A stretch of DNA of 64,000 nucleotides, taken from contig WNKI01000001.1 of NCBI GenBank assembly GCA_015350385.1, forward strand, positions 10,609,119 through 10,673,118. The letters run 5' to 3'. Each line of letters opens with the position of its first letter. Positions within the stretch are counted from its first letter, which is position 1. This document shows, piece after piece, positions 32,189 to 44,671 of the stretch. The notes beneath the pieces are model-generated. The model made no database searches. It had not been told where the DNA came from and worked only from the letters and a program-made list of their open reading frames with translations. The stretch is from Aculops lycopersici. Taxonomy: Eukaryota; Arthropoda; Arachnida; Trombidiformes; Eriophyidae. The position numbers and the translations under genes are program-made.

Positions 32189-32878
32189 AGTCATAGTCCT
32201 AGTCGTTGTCCTCTGACCTTTTAGTCAACGCAAACTAAATATAAGCAGTTTTGCGTCAGGTAGTTGAATTCAAGATTATCATCGTCGCCGTCATCTAAGT
32301 CCTTATCTATTTCCTCTTGTTCATCATGATCATCGAAGTCTTCGTCGTCGTAGTCTAGCACAAACTTCGCCAGTCATAAGTCGGTCGTTGGTCGTCGGTC
32401 TCGCCAATTTGAGTCAATTGATCCAGTTACCAGAGTTTAGTTTAGTATGCCAGTTATTTAGCTGGATGATTGGCGATCCATCTTTCTCCGTCGTCGTCCT
32501 CGCTTTTGCTCTCTTATCGCTGTGATTTGCTTGTGTCTCTCCGATGCATATATCCAATAATCATCGACTTTTATTAGCTTGAGGTTTAGAAGTGTGAGTG
32601 TATTGTGTGGTATATTATCATAAATCATATATCATATCCTGGGGGACTTGATCAAGTTTCTCATTCGTCCTTCGTCTCATAGGGCATGTTGCACGTTGTT
32701 CATAAAACAGTTAATTGGAACTAGAGCTCCAACTAGCTCCCTTGTCCTTCCTTTCGTTCTTCCATTCACCTTCTTTTCTTTTCTCGCAAAGTAGAATCTA
32801 AAGTGCAAGTGTGTTGTGATACTCTATGATTGTTTCTTATTGAGTGTTATATTACTATTCTCAACTTGGAGTTGCTGT

Positions 32879-33821
32879 TCACTTGCCAAGACCAAAGTCG
32901 TAGCGCGCATAAGCGGAATTTGGCGCCCGCTTGCCCAATCCGAAGTCGTATCGCGGGTGAGTTGGCTTTTTATGTATGTATTTCGAGTATATTAATCAAG
33001 GGAGGGATGGGTTGAGATTAGTATGATTGTATTGGAATTTATTGAGCCAAGAATGAAATGAATGATTGTTTTTCGAAAAATTAAGAATATGTGCTGTCGA
33101 TACTCACGCTTACAACTCGCTTGCCCAGACCAAAGTCGTACCTGTGCGCGCTAGGTCGCTTGCCAAACTGGCCAACAGGTTGCACCAAGCTACTCGACGA
33201 GGGTAGCGACTCGCCAAAACGCATTATGTTGCTCGTGGATCCATCGGGCCGCTTGCCCAGTCCGAAATCGTAGGTGTTCCTTCCATAGTTTGCAACTCTA
33301 TGGTGGTTCTTGGCGCCAAATTTGGTGGCTCGCTTCATAGTCAGCGCCTGGCCTCCAGGTAACAAGGGGAACACAGTGAAAGCGTCGTTGCCGTCGTAGT
33401 TTTGCAATGCGCTTAACAATTGTCTAGATCTAAGGGATTCAACTCCAGGATACGAGACACTAGCAGCCGATTCGCCGACACCATTTCCCTCTGGTGCAAC
33501 AATCGTCGTGTCTGGATTCAAATCGCCAGCTTGAATGGCCGACGCTTGCTCCTGATTCTCCTGGTTATTTGATATATTATCCACTAAAAGACGCGAGATT
33601 ATTGCCTCCGCCAATCTCTTATCATTTGCCTCCAGATTACCGTGTTGTCTCACAATTGAATCCAACTCGTCCTCCAGTGCCTGCCGTCCAGATTGTTGCC
33701 CGCCAGCTTCCGCCTTCTCGGCCTGATTGCCTAAAGTTGCTGATGTCGTTAGTGTCAGTATGACAGTTAGCAACGCGATGGCCACTGTGGGTGAGAATGG
33801 GGTTAAAGTTGGGGCTGCCAT
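32879..33821 (-). CDS. Allatostatin-A (FGL-amide) neuropeptide precursor, two exons
   Basis: Secreted precursor of allatostatin-A peptides, which inhibit juvenile hormone synthesis or gut and muscle activity through GPCRs. Exon 1 (33821 down to 33114, or 33108 with the alternative donor) encodes a signal peptide (TVAIALLTVILTLTTSATLG), an acidic spacer, and two FGL-amide peptides cut at GKR: NTYDFGL and PSAHRYDFGL. A spacer ending QPVGQFGKR lies between them. Exon 2 (32965-32879) continues in phase 0 after an AG acceptor. It encodes PTHPRYDFGLGKR and APNSAYARYDFGLGK, then TGA. The intron is about 145 bp. Without splicing, the exon-1 frame would stop at 33081 with an unrelated tail. Four copies share the invariant core YDFGL. 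The last copy has only a single Lys after the amidation Gly. Both donors, GTAAGC and GTGAGT, keep the frame. Confidence 0.92.
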
Positions 33822-33900
33822 AGTGATAGATTAAGTTGGTGTATGTTCTTGTTTCTGGTATTTGGATAAAATTTAAGCAATTAAAAAGTTTCTTTTGTCC

Positions 33901-33920
33901 CTCTCTCTCTCTCTCTCTCT
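33901..33920. repeat. (CT)n microsatellite at the allatostatin 5' region
   Basis: Uninterrupted CT dinucleotides about 80 bp upstream of the allatostatin-A ATG, that is (GA)n on the gene's own strand. It may be 5' UTR or promoter. Confidence 0.8.
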
Positions 33921-36050
33921 TCATGTATTCTCTTCTTTATCTTGATTGAGAATATTTGAGTGGATTTTTTGATTAGCTGAATTCAATTCTCTACTCTTAT
34001 CTTACTTTCTCTTTTCTGCACTCTTTTCACTACTCACTCTACAACTTCCTTTCATCTATGCTGACCCTCAAGCTAAACCCTACTCTTACATTCCAACTAC
34101 TTGTTTGATATTTGTCCAGTTACTCTTGTGCTTCTCCTACCACTAGCAGCGGCCACCTGCAAGTCTTTGGCTTGCTGGGTTGACGTCGACTTGGTTGCTG
34201 CTTGTCGAGAAGTAAAAATCAACTGCCCACAATTGGGTGCCAGGAAAATGAAACATCATATTCCATAAAGCAGGCAGCTGGCTGTTGACTGGCTAGTCAC
34301 CGGCAGGAGCGATAGTTGCAACGGCGACGATACAAACAGCAACAACAACAACACTGGCCAAAGTGGGGATACAACTATACGAAATGAGATCACTTCCACA
34401 CCAAACACCGCCACCACTGGCACCGTCTATAACCATTACCTGATGGTGGGTCCGTGGAATTGATACACAAGAACCAACGACTACAACAACTACGAGTGCC
34501 GCGGCTTCGGCCACAACGTCAGCTTGTGGGGTTACTTGAAGGGCGAAGGGAAATTTTGGATCACAAAAGGGGGAGGTGGGGATCCCAATTTGATGGGCGC
34601 CTGCGCAGACGCGTCAACTGGATCGCCGCAACTAGCAGGTGGCCGTAGCGGTGGGTGCAGCGGAAATTGAGCCACTTGCGCTGGGCGCTGCTTTTCTATT
34701 TACACCGCACGCAGGTGACTCTCCTTCTCTATCGTCGCGTCGCTCGACCCACCAAAGCCTCCTTTGCCTCGGAAGTCAAAAAAACTTGGTCAAAGCTGTT
34801 GAGGCCAAAAGAAAGAAAGAGGTAGAGAGGGAGAGCGAGAAATGGATACAACAAGAGCGACAACGAGACGAGGGAGGTTAGAGCTGATTAAATTGCGTGG
34901 GACGCGAGAGTGAAACAACAAACTGTTGGATGGAGTTTCGCAAATGACACTTCACCCTCTGCCTAAACATCTACGCTAACATTACCATTGCCTACTAATA
35001 AGACAGCTGATTGGGGGAGTCTAGTAGGGGAGCAATTTAACCACCACGCGCCCACTTGAATCATCATAAGCGATCTAGGTTACGTACGACTACTCAATCC
35101 AAACTGGATTGAATTAGCTCGCTAGCTAGTTAATTCTATTAGTCGATAATCATTCTTGTCTGCTGAACATTTGCATGGTTTGCCACAAAGTAGCGGCAGC
35201 GATGAATCAACTTGTCGCTTATTTTAGTTACAACCGGTACCATTACTAGCGTTACTATTACAACCACCTGGGGATTAGTATGCTTCTCAGAAGAGTGACC
35301 GGGAGGCCAGTAGTGGAGGTGAAGACGGAGCTAAGGATCTAGAGATTTTGTGGCATCACCTGTCGTCGGCCACTAGTGGAGTTCCGGCGAATCCGAAAAC
35401 AATTGTATCAAGTTCAGTGGCGAAGCTAAGCTGGGCCAAGCTCAAAGGGTTAATCAGACGATTGCGTTTAAATGAAGGCAGAGAGAGAGGAAGAATTCTG
35501 GATCTGGTTAGCGCAACGGGGAAAAAACTCTCGTCGCCAGCTGGCCGGCCGAAAAATTGCCACTTTGCACAGGTATCCAATGCACCTGCCAGTGTGTGAG
35601 GAAACCAATGGCGACTTGCAACATCGCGCTTGTTAAACTTAGTGGCAGACTCACCCCCATACAAACACCGATCTTGCCAAGACCATACTGCTACCCCAGC
35701 CGCCTCACCTACCAAGTCACGCTTCCAAAATTTCAGATCTCTAAACATCCTCTTTGATTCCCTTTTCCAGAGGGTAGAAGGTTCGCCGGTGTTTCAATTA
35801 TATGCCGTCGGACGGCCACTTCCGGCCGGCTGTTGTGTGTTTATACGCGTCGCTTGTTTACCACTCGCAGAAGAGGCGCGCATGCAAAGTTGCCGGCCAT
35901 TGAATCATTGTGTCGAGACTAGAAACAATATTAGCTTAACATAGGTTAAGCAAAACACCAACGTTTAGCGATGACTGCGGCGGCGACGACGACGACGACA
36001 TTACTGAGCTCGAAAGACGTTGGCGAGCCTGTTGGTAATGGCGACGATGA

Positions 36051-36071
36051 CGATGATGATGATGATGATGA
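36051..36071. repeat. (GAT)n microsatellite
   Basis: Tandem GAT units with GAC variants at the left edge, in non-coding DNA. Confidence 0.8.
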
Positions 36072-39000
36072 CGGCGGCGATGTAATCAGAAGAGCAGCGA
36101 GCACACTCTCCGCTTCAACCAGCGGCTGGTGTTTGCGTCACCTGGTCCGAAAGCTCGATGATTGTAGAGCAACGACTCTCCTCTCGTCCAGATACCAGTT
36201 AAACTTTCTTGCTTCAACTTGTGACTCGCAACTAGCGACTTGCGCAAATCAATTTGGCTGCTTCCAAGTTGGGATTCCTCACGTTCTTCTTGCCTATCGG
36301 CGAACGGTTAAATGGCACACGTAGCAAGTGATACAAGTTTCGGGGAGTCGGTTTATTTTATTTATAAATAAACCTCTCGCTAGTAGATGTAGATGTCGTC
36401 GGTAAACTTGCATTGGGTCGCGTTGCGTTGCTATGTACTCGCTCTAGTATGGCGCGTGATGATGATGTGTGACGCCAGGAGGAAATGCTAGAGCTCATGT
36501 ATTTTGGGTGGATGTGTGTCTCTGTGTGTGTGTGTGTGTGCGTTTTGCGCTACTAATAAACGATGGCGAGTGCAATGAGCGATGATGATCACCACCAACA
36601 CCAGGCGCTCACGTGAGCGAGTGTGCGTAAGCAAACTCTGGTTTGAACTTACCTGACCGGAAGTGCGGTCTTGGCAGCCTGGCGCGCGTATTAGCCTTCT
36701 CAGAATCTACCAAGTGCCCTTCAAAGTTGGCAACAAGACTTGCAACGGCCGTCACCTCAACGTCTGCTTGTCGCTTGATTACCCTTTGGAACTGGTGGAC
36801 TGGTATCAAGTCAACTGGCGCGCATATGCGCCAGTCGACTCGCCGCCGTGATAAACAAATGGCCGGTCAAGAGAGTTGGAGAGATAGATAGAGACGGAGG
36901 CATATGACAATCGCATGTGTAGATTTCGGGCGCGTAGAGCGCTGCTTTTTGTTTAATCAAATTAGTTATGAATTATTAGCAAGTTTCGTTTATCTGCGTC
37001 GAGGTTTCTCCTCTGCACTCCTCTTCCTCCTGCACCATTGGGGCCACCATTTGAGTGTTTAATTCAATTAGTCGAAGTCAAATTTAGGATTAACTTACGC
37101 TTTAACTTCTATTCCAACTCCTACCGCAACTTGACTGCCCCACTAAACTTGCGCCTGTTCCATTGCGCAGAGGCTATTGGTGGCTTGCCCGCTGTAGTTT
37201 GGCATAGCAGCGGTGCTTTATCCAAACTGAAAGGACTTATCACGGAAAAAATCGATGACTCGTTAGAGGCAAGCGCCAGTAGGAGAAAGAGGGGGGAATA
37301 ATGGACCAGACTTGAGCTAATGCTCGCGATTAGCCTAAGTCTCGGGATCAAAAGCGAGTACATTACAGCGGCTAACATGTGAGTAGCTCATCTTTCAAGT
37401 GGATCTAGTTCACGAGAATTCCTTTATGATCTTGACGGGTTTTGGTGGTTAGTCTCAAGCGAGTAAAGCCTCGAGTGTGGGAGGCTTTAGAAATTGCTTA
37501 GTTGGCTTTGAGTAGGTGTACTCTTATTATTGTATTATCATTGGAGTTTGGACGAGTCATTAGCTCTCAATTTTGCTCTTGAAAATAATGACCGCGATCA
37601 CAACCGCGCCTAGTCAATTGAAATTTCATCGGCTGACATTCGAATTGTATCGCAAATAGAATCCATGGAAAGGTAGCATCTCGTGGGAGTTGTAGTTTTA
37701 CCTCTCTCGTGGATATTGCCTCCAGTCTTTCAGCCAGAGAATCGGAGCGGAAGAGTAAAATTTCACTGGTTTTCAAATTTGAATACTACTAATTGGTTAT
37801 ATGGCGAGGCGCACAGATAGCGAGGCGAGCTGAATTTTGTCCAAGTCTTGTTTCATCATCAACCAACAGGGAGAATCGCGCACAACCAAACTTTCGAGTC
37901 GTTTCCCTACTGATGCCCTGGGAGTTAGGTAGAAATCACGGACCCCTGCGCCCGACGAGACGAGAGGTATTTCGAGATAATCGGTTCCCTTGATGGCTGC
38001 CGGGTTATTCTATAGTTTGTAAACAAATCCGCACTCGGCGTCAAGTGGATAGCGTCAAATGCTAGTACATTTTAGGGAAACATAAGATTGGAGCGATGGA
38101 GCATGAAATTATACCTGCGCCTTTCGGACGAGTGTGTTAATTTTCCTTTATTGTGTTATACATTGATGTCGAGTCTCTAGTGACAAATTTATTTTAGATG
38201 ACACGACTCGACACATGTATATATATTCACACACACGGGCGACGCGTCCATTCAGATACTCGAAGGTGAGAGTAAGGATTCTAAATTTTTGCGACGGTTG
38301 TGCAGCTTCCAGAGAGTTAGTGACTTTTGGCATGATGAGATGCACGTGGCTGAAGGGTTAGCCTGTAGCACCCTCCCATTTCTGTTGTGGTCTTCGGTGG
38401 CCTCCAATGGTCAGAGGTGGAGACACATGAGGGCACAGCGACGACTACAACAACAACGTCTGCTACGCCAACAACCATCGAGCCGGCGAGCGGTAACCAT
38501 TCAATATGCTGACGCATAGAGTCCCTGTAGTAAACTGAAAACCCTCTCTCTCTCTCCCTCGCAGAATATCTCTAGAGAGACCTCTCATCCGGGAAGACCA
38601 GCACCGAGTGACGTAATACCCTATGGGCCCGTTGGTGGAGTCCACCTTCCGGGTAGAGAAAGAGAGAGGGCGAGAGATAGAAGGTAGCCCGCGGCGATTA
38701 GCGATGACGAGTTGCGGCATCTAACTCTCACATAGCGCGCGAGTGGCCACTAGATCCACTTAACCACCAGTCCTGGCTACTTTGGTCTGGCATTTTCGGG
38801 ATCAACTCCAGAGAGACGAATCCTTTTGGTATCCTCCCTCTCGGTCATTCTTTCAATTTGGCAGGTTAAATCTCGCCGCGGGTCGGCAACTCTCTGTGAG
38901 AGTTGGTTGGTTTCGCTCTGCTGCAAATTTTGCGTTTCAATTGAATGGACAGCGATTGAATGGAAATTACGTGTACCGCATCAGGTCCATTGCTTGACCA

Positions 39001-40887
39001 CGATCGAGCTGAGTTCTGAAGGAAACTGGCGACAGTATACCCGCTAGCTAGATGGTTGGTACACCAATTATTTGGAAGGCGCAAGGCCACCAGGTAATTG
39101 ATTCAAATGCCACTCGGCATAGACCCTACAGACGGACTCACAAGCTCGAGCTCGAGCTCAAGCACTCGCTTGTGCGAAAGTGTGTGTCAGGTAAAAAAAG
39201 TCGACTTGTACGCAGGTGAACCAGTAACTCTTGCTGGCAAGTGAGCATTGACCAGTTGAGATGCTGTTGATTGACTGATAGACTGACTGGCTTGCTTACT
39301 ACAAATTCAAATAGCTATATAATGCGAAAACGAGACAATCACACACACTGATACCTACTACTTCGACTCCAGATGGACTTCCTGTTTCCATTGAGTCAAC
39401 CATTGAGAATGTTCTCTGATGATATTGTTTGTTGTTCGTGTCGTCAGCAACCATTACAACGAAATGAAATCTGAGTTAGGTAAAAACTTCAATGAGCATA
39501 AAATGAGCATCAATTCCTGCTCAAATTGCCCCATGCTCTTTTATATTGGTTGCCTCGTAGTGACATGTTAATCAAACAGAACATGGGACAGCCGACAAGT
39601 AATCAGTTTGGTCTGCTAATTTCAGGGGTAAACTTGAACTAAAACTCGGTAATTATCATAGAGAAAAAGTTGATTTGCATCCCATATTTTAGACCAATTT
39701 TTTCTAATGAAAGGAGCCAACTTCGACTCCTCACTTCAGAGCATTCAACTACCGACATGAGCTCTTTCGTTGGATTGACGATCGATTGCTCAACCAGAAC
39801 TCGTGTAAATATTTACCTGGCGAGCGAAATGTTTCTAGCGTGCGTCTTCTCCCTAAACAGTAATGGTCAAGTAGAGCGCACTTTATTACAACTACAACTA
39901 TGGGATTGAGCATGCTGTTTGGTTGTCAAGCATCTTCCTCAAAGTGATAAAAAGAATACCTCATTGGGGTCAACCAAAATAGGGACGTGCAGATGCGGTT
40001 TTGGTGACCCAAATGTTGCCACTATTGACTTGGCGAATTTACATAGCAGCAGCAGCAGCACCATCAACAACAACAAACCAATGAGAGCCAAACTAGGAGG
40101 TCAACCTAGATTCCATTTTGGACTCTGATAAATTGAAACGAATTTAACAATTAAGTTCATGAGCCAAACAATCAGTGATCAAGTTGGTTATTGAGCTGTA
40201 TCGTGTAGGTGGCTTCAGCAACGACCACCACGACGAGCTAAACACATACCTTATTGTTGTTGTTGGGCCATATGGTCGACAACCTGTCATTTGGCTATTT
40301 GCAAGAGCAAGCTTCAATGTGCTCGTTGCAAAATGAATACATCGTTACAGAAACTTGTCCTATCTGACTCCGAAAGAGCGAGGCATAGAGGATAATGAAT
40401 GGGGCATCACTTTGACTCTTTATAGTAGAGCTATTGTTATCGTATGCGTCAGTTTGAAGTGGTAAGCTCGCTGGTTAGCTACTGAAAGTTTGACAAAGCT
40501 TTTCGGTTCAAAGGAACAACAAACACTGCATTTTTATTGTTGCGCGGGCGGATCTGTGTCCCGAAGCTATTTCTACACTGGAGGCCAAATAAAAGTAAGC
40601 TCAGCTGGGATGGCTTTTGGTCTTATTTGAGTTTAGACTTGATATGCAGAGAAGTTGTATTTGTAGATGAGATCCCTTTTTATCTTATTTGATATATTTT
40701 CTTTCCAGGCGACAAAACTTGCACTGCGGCCCAATTGGTGACGGTCAATTGAAAGTTTGCGACTTTTATAGCTTTCGGGACCACGCAAAAGTAGAAGGAA
40801 ATATTGTAGATAGGCTGATTGGAGGTTCCTTGACACTATTGAGCCTCCCCGGAAGTGCGGGAACCTCAAGTTCATAATGTAGTGGAA

Positions 40888-40946
40888 GTGCACTAATCAT
40901 GGAAATATATGCTCTAGATGTACGAGTAATTCGTAAATTAGTGCAC
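40888..40946. repeat. 59-bp palindromic element with GTGCACTAAT arms
   Basis: GTGCACTAAT at 40888-40897 is mirrored by ATTAGTGCAC at 40937-40946. A second short palindrome, TACGAGTAATTCGTA, lies inside. This could be a small foldback remnant; only one copy is seen. Confidence 0.5.
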
Positions 40947-41306
40947 CCCAGAAATTTGGCTATTTTAACAGCCAATCCCAAAAATTTTGCACACGTGAGG
41001 TTTGTTTTTGAACCGGTTGCACAGAATTGGCGCTCAGAGCGTGATCTTCAGATTTCGCTCAAAATGAGCATTACACCACCAGCTATAACATGCTAACGAG
41101 CCAAGTGGCTCATCGTTACAAGACTGGAGGGAGAGAGAAATTTAAAAGTTTACGAACTCATTTTTCTGACCACACAAATGGACTAAAGTTAATTAAGACA
41201 GGACACAACATTAAACTAAAGCTATATTTCATCCCCACGAGTCACTAGATATAAGTCCAATGAATGGAACAAATGTTTGGTCCCCAAATTGGCTCCAATA
41301 TCAACC

Positions 41307-41579
41307 ATGAATCCAGTTGACACATTTCAAGAGGCATTCAAAGCTTGCTTGGCCATACCGTCGGAAGATTTTAGATCAAGTGCCGAGCAGAATACCACCG
41401 CTCTCATTGAGGCCGCCAGAAAATTGGACGTCTTCTTTCTACAAAAGCAACTTCTTCTATCGGACAGTGGTGAGGGTGGCGAGGAGGTCGCCAAGTTGAG
41501 AGCTAAACTGAGGGCTCGCGATATTATGATTGCAAAATATAACCAGAAACTACAGGAGTGGAAGAGGATTTTAGAATAG
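41307..41579 (+). CDS. MED28: Mediator complex subunit 28 (short form)
   Basis: Head-associated subunit of the Mediator coactivator that links activators to RNA polymerase II. The 90-aa product starts MNPVDTFQEAFKACLA and contains the family hallmark FFLQKQLLL followed by the heptad-like helix KLRAKLRARDIMIAKYNQKL and QEWKRILE, where vertebrate MED28 has LRHWQQVLE. Vertebrate MED28 is about 178 aa; here the N-terminal Gly/Pro tail and the residues after the final helix are missing, so only the core helical domain is kept. The first ATG in frame is 41307. The SRRD ATG follows 38 nt after this stop on the same strand, suggesting a shared transcript. Confidence 0.85.
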   Translation: MNPVDTFQEAFKACLAIPSEDFRSSAEQNTTALIEAARKLDVFFLQKQLLLSDSGEGGEEVAKLRAKLRARDIMIAKYNQKLQEWKRILE

Positions 41580-41617
41580 TGATACCGGCCAGAATCTAAA
41601 TCTGCATATTATTTTCA

Positions 41618-42553
41618 ATGCAAAGAAGCAAAAGAAATAGAAAACTTCGCGATAAGATCCTCGGCACATTCGTTACTGATCTCAGGCAGTCGAGTTTCTT
41701 CCAGATTGATTTTAAATCTACCATCAATGATTGCATCAAGGCTCTAGATGGTAGGCTAATCAAAAAAATAGTCTGCTATGGACTCGGCTCCTTCTCCAAC
41801 GGTGTCGAGCTCAACTCTAGATACCAACTTGCCTTACTATTGCTACTCCACGAGCATCTTGTTGAACTAGATCATCCAGTTGAGCCCGTTATTGAAGTTT
41901 ACGATCCCTCGTTCGATTCGGTTGATAGTGAGACATTGCTTAGTTTCACCAATCCAAAGTTCAGCTTGATCGAAGAGAACGAATCGTGTGCTCGGAGTCT
42001 TGGTGGTGAGGCTCCTTGTTCATCTGAATCTTTACTTGACAAACCGCGATGCACATTATTCTACATGCCACATCTGGACAAGTATCTTTATAACAACCTA
42101 TTGGGAATCAATTGGACTAACGAACAACTTGCACGACTCGTGATATTGGGCAACAGCTTTCGTGAGATGATTCACAATGAGCCGCTTTCTTCGTGTAAGC
42201 TCCAATTATTTTACATGTATCAACTGGTCCACAACTTCAAAGAAAACTCCAATAAAGACTCTGGCGGGTCGAAAAGAAAAAGAAGAAAAAGCAACCCCTC
42301 AGGCTTTCAAGAGATTAGAACATCATCAACGACAATCACAAAAGCAATCAACGTCTCGACCACCACCGAAGCTTTAATTGAGCATTCTATCAACGATCAA
42401 TCGTTTGACCACTTTGGCATATTCAACAGTCTATCCTTTCACATCATCAATGGTCAGTGGCTGGATAATAACAAGTTGACTATCCAACAGCATCGACTTC
42501 CTTCATGGTCTCAAATGACTTATTCGCCACCGACAGACCAACAGGAGCAATGA
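41618..42553 (+). CDS. SRRD: SRR1-like protein
   Basis: Member of the SRR1 family, named for the Arabidopsis circadian and phytochrome-signalling gene. Animal SRRD is linked to haem and circadian regulation but has no firmly established biochemistry. The 311-aa frame contains the core signature KKIVCYGLGSFSNGVELNSR YQLALLLLL in two adjoining segments, then PVIEVYDPSFD, TLFYMPHLDKYLYNNLLG, INWTNEQLARLVILGNSF and a carboxy-terminal extension rich in Ser/Thr. It starts 38 nt after the MED28 stop. The polyadenylation signal AATAAA is at 42678-42683. A short Lys/Arg run (KRKRRK) lies before the Ser/Thr stretch. Single exon; the family call is secure. Confidence 0.88.
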   Translation: MQRSKRNRKLRDKILGTFVTDLRQSSFFQIDFKSTINDCIKALDGRLIKKIVCYGLGSFSNGVELNSRYQLALLLLLHEHLVELDHPVEPVIEVYDPSFDSVDSETLLSFTNPKFSLIEENESCARSLGGEAPCSSESLLDKPRCTLFYMPHLDKYLYNNLLGINWTNEQLARLVILGNSFREMIHNEPLSSCKLQLFYMYQLVHNFKENSNKDSGGSKRKRRKSNPSGFQEIRTSSTTITKAINVSTTTEALIEHSINDQSFDHFGIFNSLSFHIINGQWLDNNKLTIQQHRLPSWSQMTYSPPTDQQEQ

Positions 42554-42677
42554 TAATAGCTGATGATCTAGAATTTGTTTCTTGTTCTTTTTGGGTGGCA
42601 ATGTTTATATGTATGAGCATCGTTTATATCGATATATTCTTCAATTTTTCTTTCACCGAGTTGTACGCCCAAATATA

Positions 42678-42683
42678 AATAAA
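42678..42683 (+). promoter_or_regulatory. Polyadenylation signal AATAAA of SRRD
   Basis: AATAAA about 125 nt downstream of the SRRD stop. It would serve the MED28-SRRD pair if they share a transcript. Confidence 0.55.
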
Positions 42684-42803
42684 CTTTGAAAATAGTTCAT
42701 GTAGGTAATTCTCTCAACTTCTATGATACGATCTCTCATTCCTGAATCCAATCATAGTTTCGCTTCCTCCTCACCCACCAACTGATACATTTGACCCTCA
42801 AAA

Positions 42804-43202
42804 CTAATCCCATTTCTTGCCCTCGGCGTTTCGCTTATCGATTAGCTTGTTCAAACGATCCCTCAGAGGTGCAGGTAGCTGTCTAGTGTGAAATTCTACA
42901 TTGTTTTCGTTCAGTATTCGTATCAATTCATTGTCGATCCGAGTCTCGTTTCTGGTAGCACATCTGAAGAAATTAGTTTCATGCAGAGCTCGGACATCTA
43001 CGGCAGAGTGCATATTGAGCAATTTGCACATCTCAAAAAAGTCCTTTGGATGGATGCCCCTTTGCCTCTCGCGCTCGTTGAACTTGATCATAGATAGTTC
43101 GTATTGTCTCTTATTTCTAACGTGATCAATGGTGAGCATATGGCTACGAGCCTCCTTAACATCGTCGCAAGTGACGTCGCAAAATTCACACTGCATACTC
43201 AT
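42804..43202 (-). CDS. Small matrin/U1-type zinc-finger protein
   Basis: 132-aa protein not assigned to a named orthologue. A U1/matrin-type C2H2 finger occupies the N-terminus (CEFCDVTCDDVKEARSHM followed by LTIDH: Cys-x2-Cys with a His-x5-His pair), typical of RNA-binding zinc fingers. The rest is helical and charged: QYELSMIKFNERERQRGIHP, a DFFEMCKLLN segment, then LPAPLRDRLNKLIDKRN to the end. The ATG at 43202 is preceded in frame by a TAG shortly upstream, so the start is well fixed. It begins 14 nt after the stop of the Q-rich frame on the same strand. Function is not inferred beyond likely nucleic-acid binding. Confidence 0.65.
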   Translation of the reverse strand: MSMQCEFCDVTCDDVKEARSHMLTIDHVRNKRQYELSMIKFNERERQRGIHPKDFFEMCKLLNMHSAVDVRALHETNFFRCATRNETRIDNELIRILNENNVEFHTRQLPAPLRDRLNKLIDKRNAEGKKWD

Positions 43203-43216
43203 GATTGGATTTCTAT

Positions 43217-43729
<513 letters not shown>

Positions 43730-44669
43730 GACAAAAAGTGGGTTTAAATTTTATAATAATAGAAAACTTTGATATAAATAAACAATAAAAACAATAACTA
43801 ATCTAATAGGAACAGTAAAGTATAATAAACAACAAATTTACCGGTACAATGCCAGAATGAGAGTACAGTCGTTCTTTAAAGCCGCACTGAAATTCCGTTG
43901 TATGTTATTTTTCAATGGGAATTCCTGTGTAAGAAACGAGTGCACAAGTCGAGAAGTGTGGCGAATCGAGTTCACCCTTTCGAGTAACGCTGAAAAGAAG
44001 AAGCAGTAGCGACTCTGCTCGCTGATGGCAAGACCACAGGTCTCGCCATCGGCCAGTAGAATGTGAGTGAAAAAAGTCGAGCTATCTGCCCCCGTCTTGG
44101 TCTCAAATCCTATTTTTCAGCTCCTCAGTCAAGACCTGGAAACACACCAAATTTTCGCAAGTTTCCTACTTCTGGCACTCGATACGGAAAACAGGGAATT
44201 CTCATATCTCAGAGAAGACACCGATGCGCGAGGAAATTCTAATCTGCAAGTAAAGTACAGTAGAGAGGTTTCGGTCATTTACGGCTTACCTGTACACCCT
44301 TATGACATCAAGGTGGCAATAAATAGGTAATACCTTGACTTGGCTCTAGTTACCATGGATCAATAAATTAATAGAGCTAACAGCAGCGTTAGTCGAACTC
44401 TTTCGGTTTTATACTTTGTTTTGCTTTTAATGAGATTTCATCTTATCTAACATGTTTCCTCATTCATCGATTGGCGTGTTGACACTTTGTTTGATTATCA
44501 CTTGGTTTCTCTTGTTACGCTTCTTGTTTTCGGGCAACATCATTTGGGGTGCTGGGTGGTTTTGGCTTTGCAGTTATTCACTGTTCATTTTTGACCCGTA
44601 TCATGAATATTCTATATCGCATGTTATTATTGTTTTTAACTTTGCTTCCTCTAGTTTCTCGCCGTCGTT

Positions 44670-44671
<2 letters not shown>

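Larger units (their letters stand above)
31566..32878. other. Intergenic between convergent PSPH and allatostatin genes
   Basis: Contains the PSPH polyadenylation signal (31624-31629) and a compound CAT/CGT microsatellite (32140-32188) with further GTC-rich patches to 32400. No gene is seen. Confidence 0.5.
33822..41306. other. 7.5-kb gene-free region upstream of allatostatin A
   Basis: I find no coding frame with family features on either strand. It contains CT, GAT and GT microsatellites, an imperfect CT/GA hairpin at 38541-38676, two CCGGAAGTGCGG words (36657 and 40849), and a perfect minus-strand splice donor CAG/GTAAGT at about 36654 that could end a non-coding 5' exon of the allatostatin gene. 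A short palindrome lies at 40888-40946. Confidence 0.55.

Noticed and set aside
35971..36324. 117-aa frame with an aspartate run
   Set aside because: The run is a GAT microsatellite; flanking residues show no domain.
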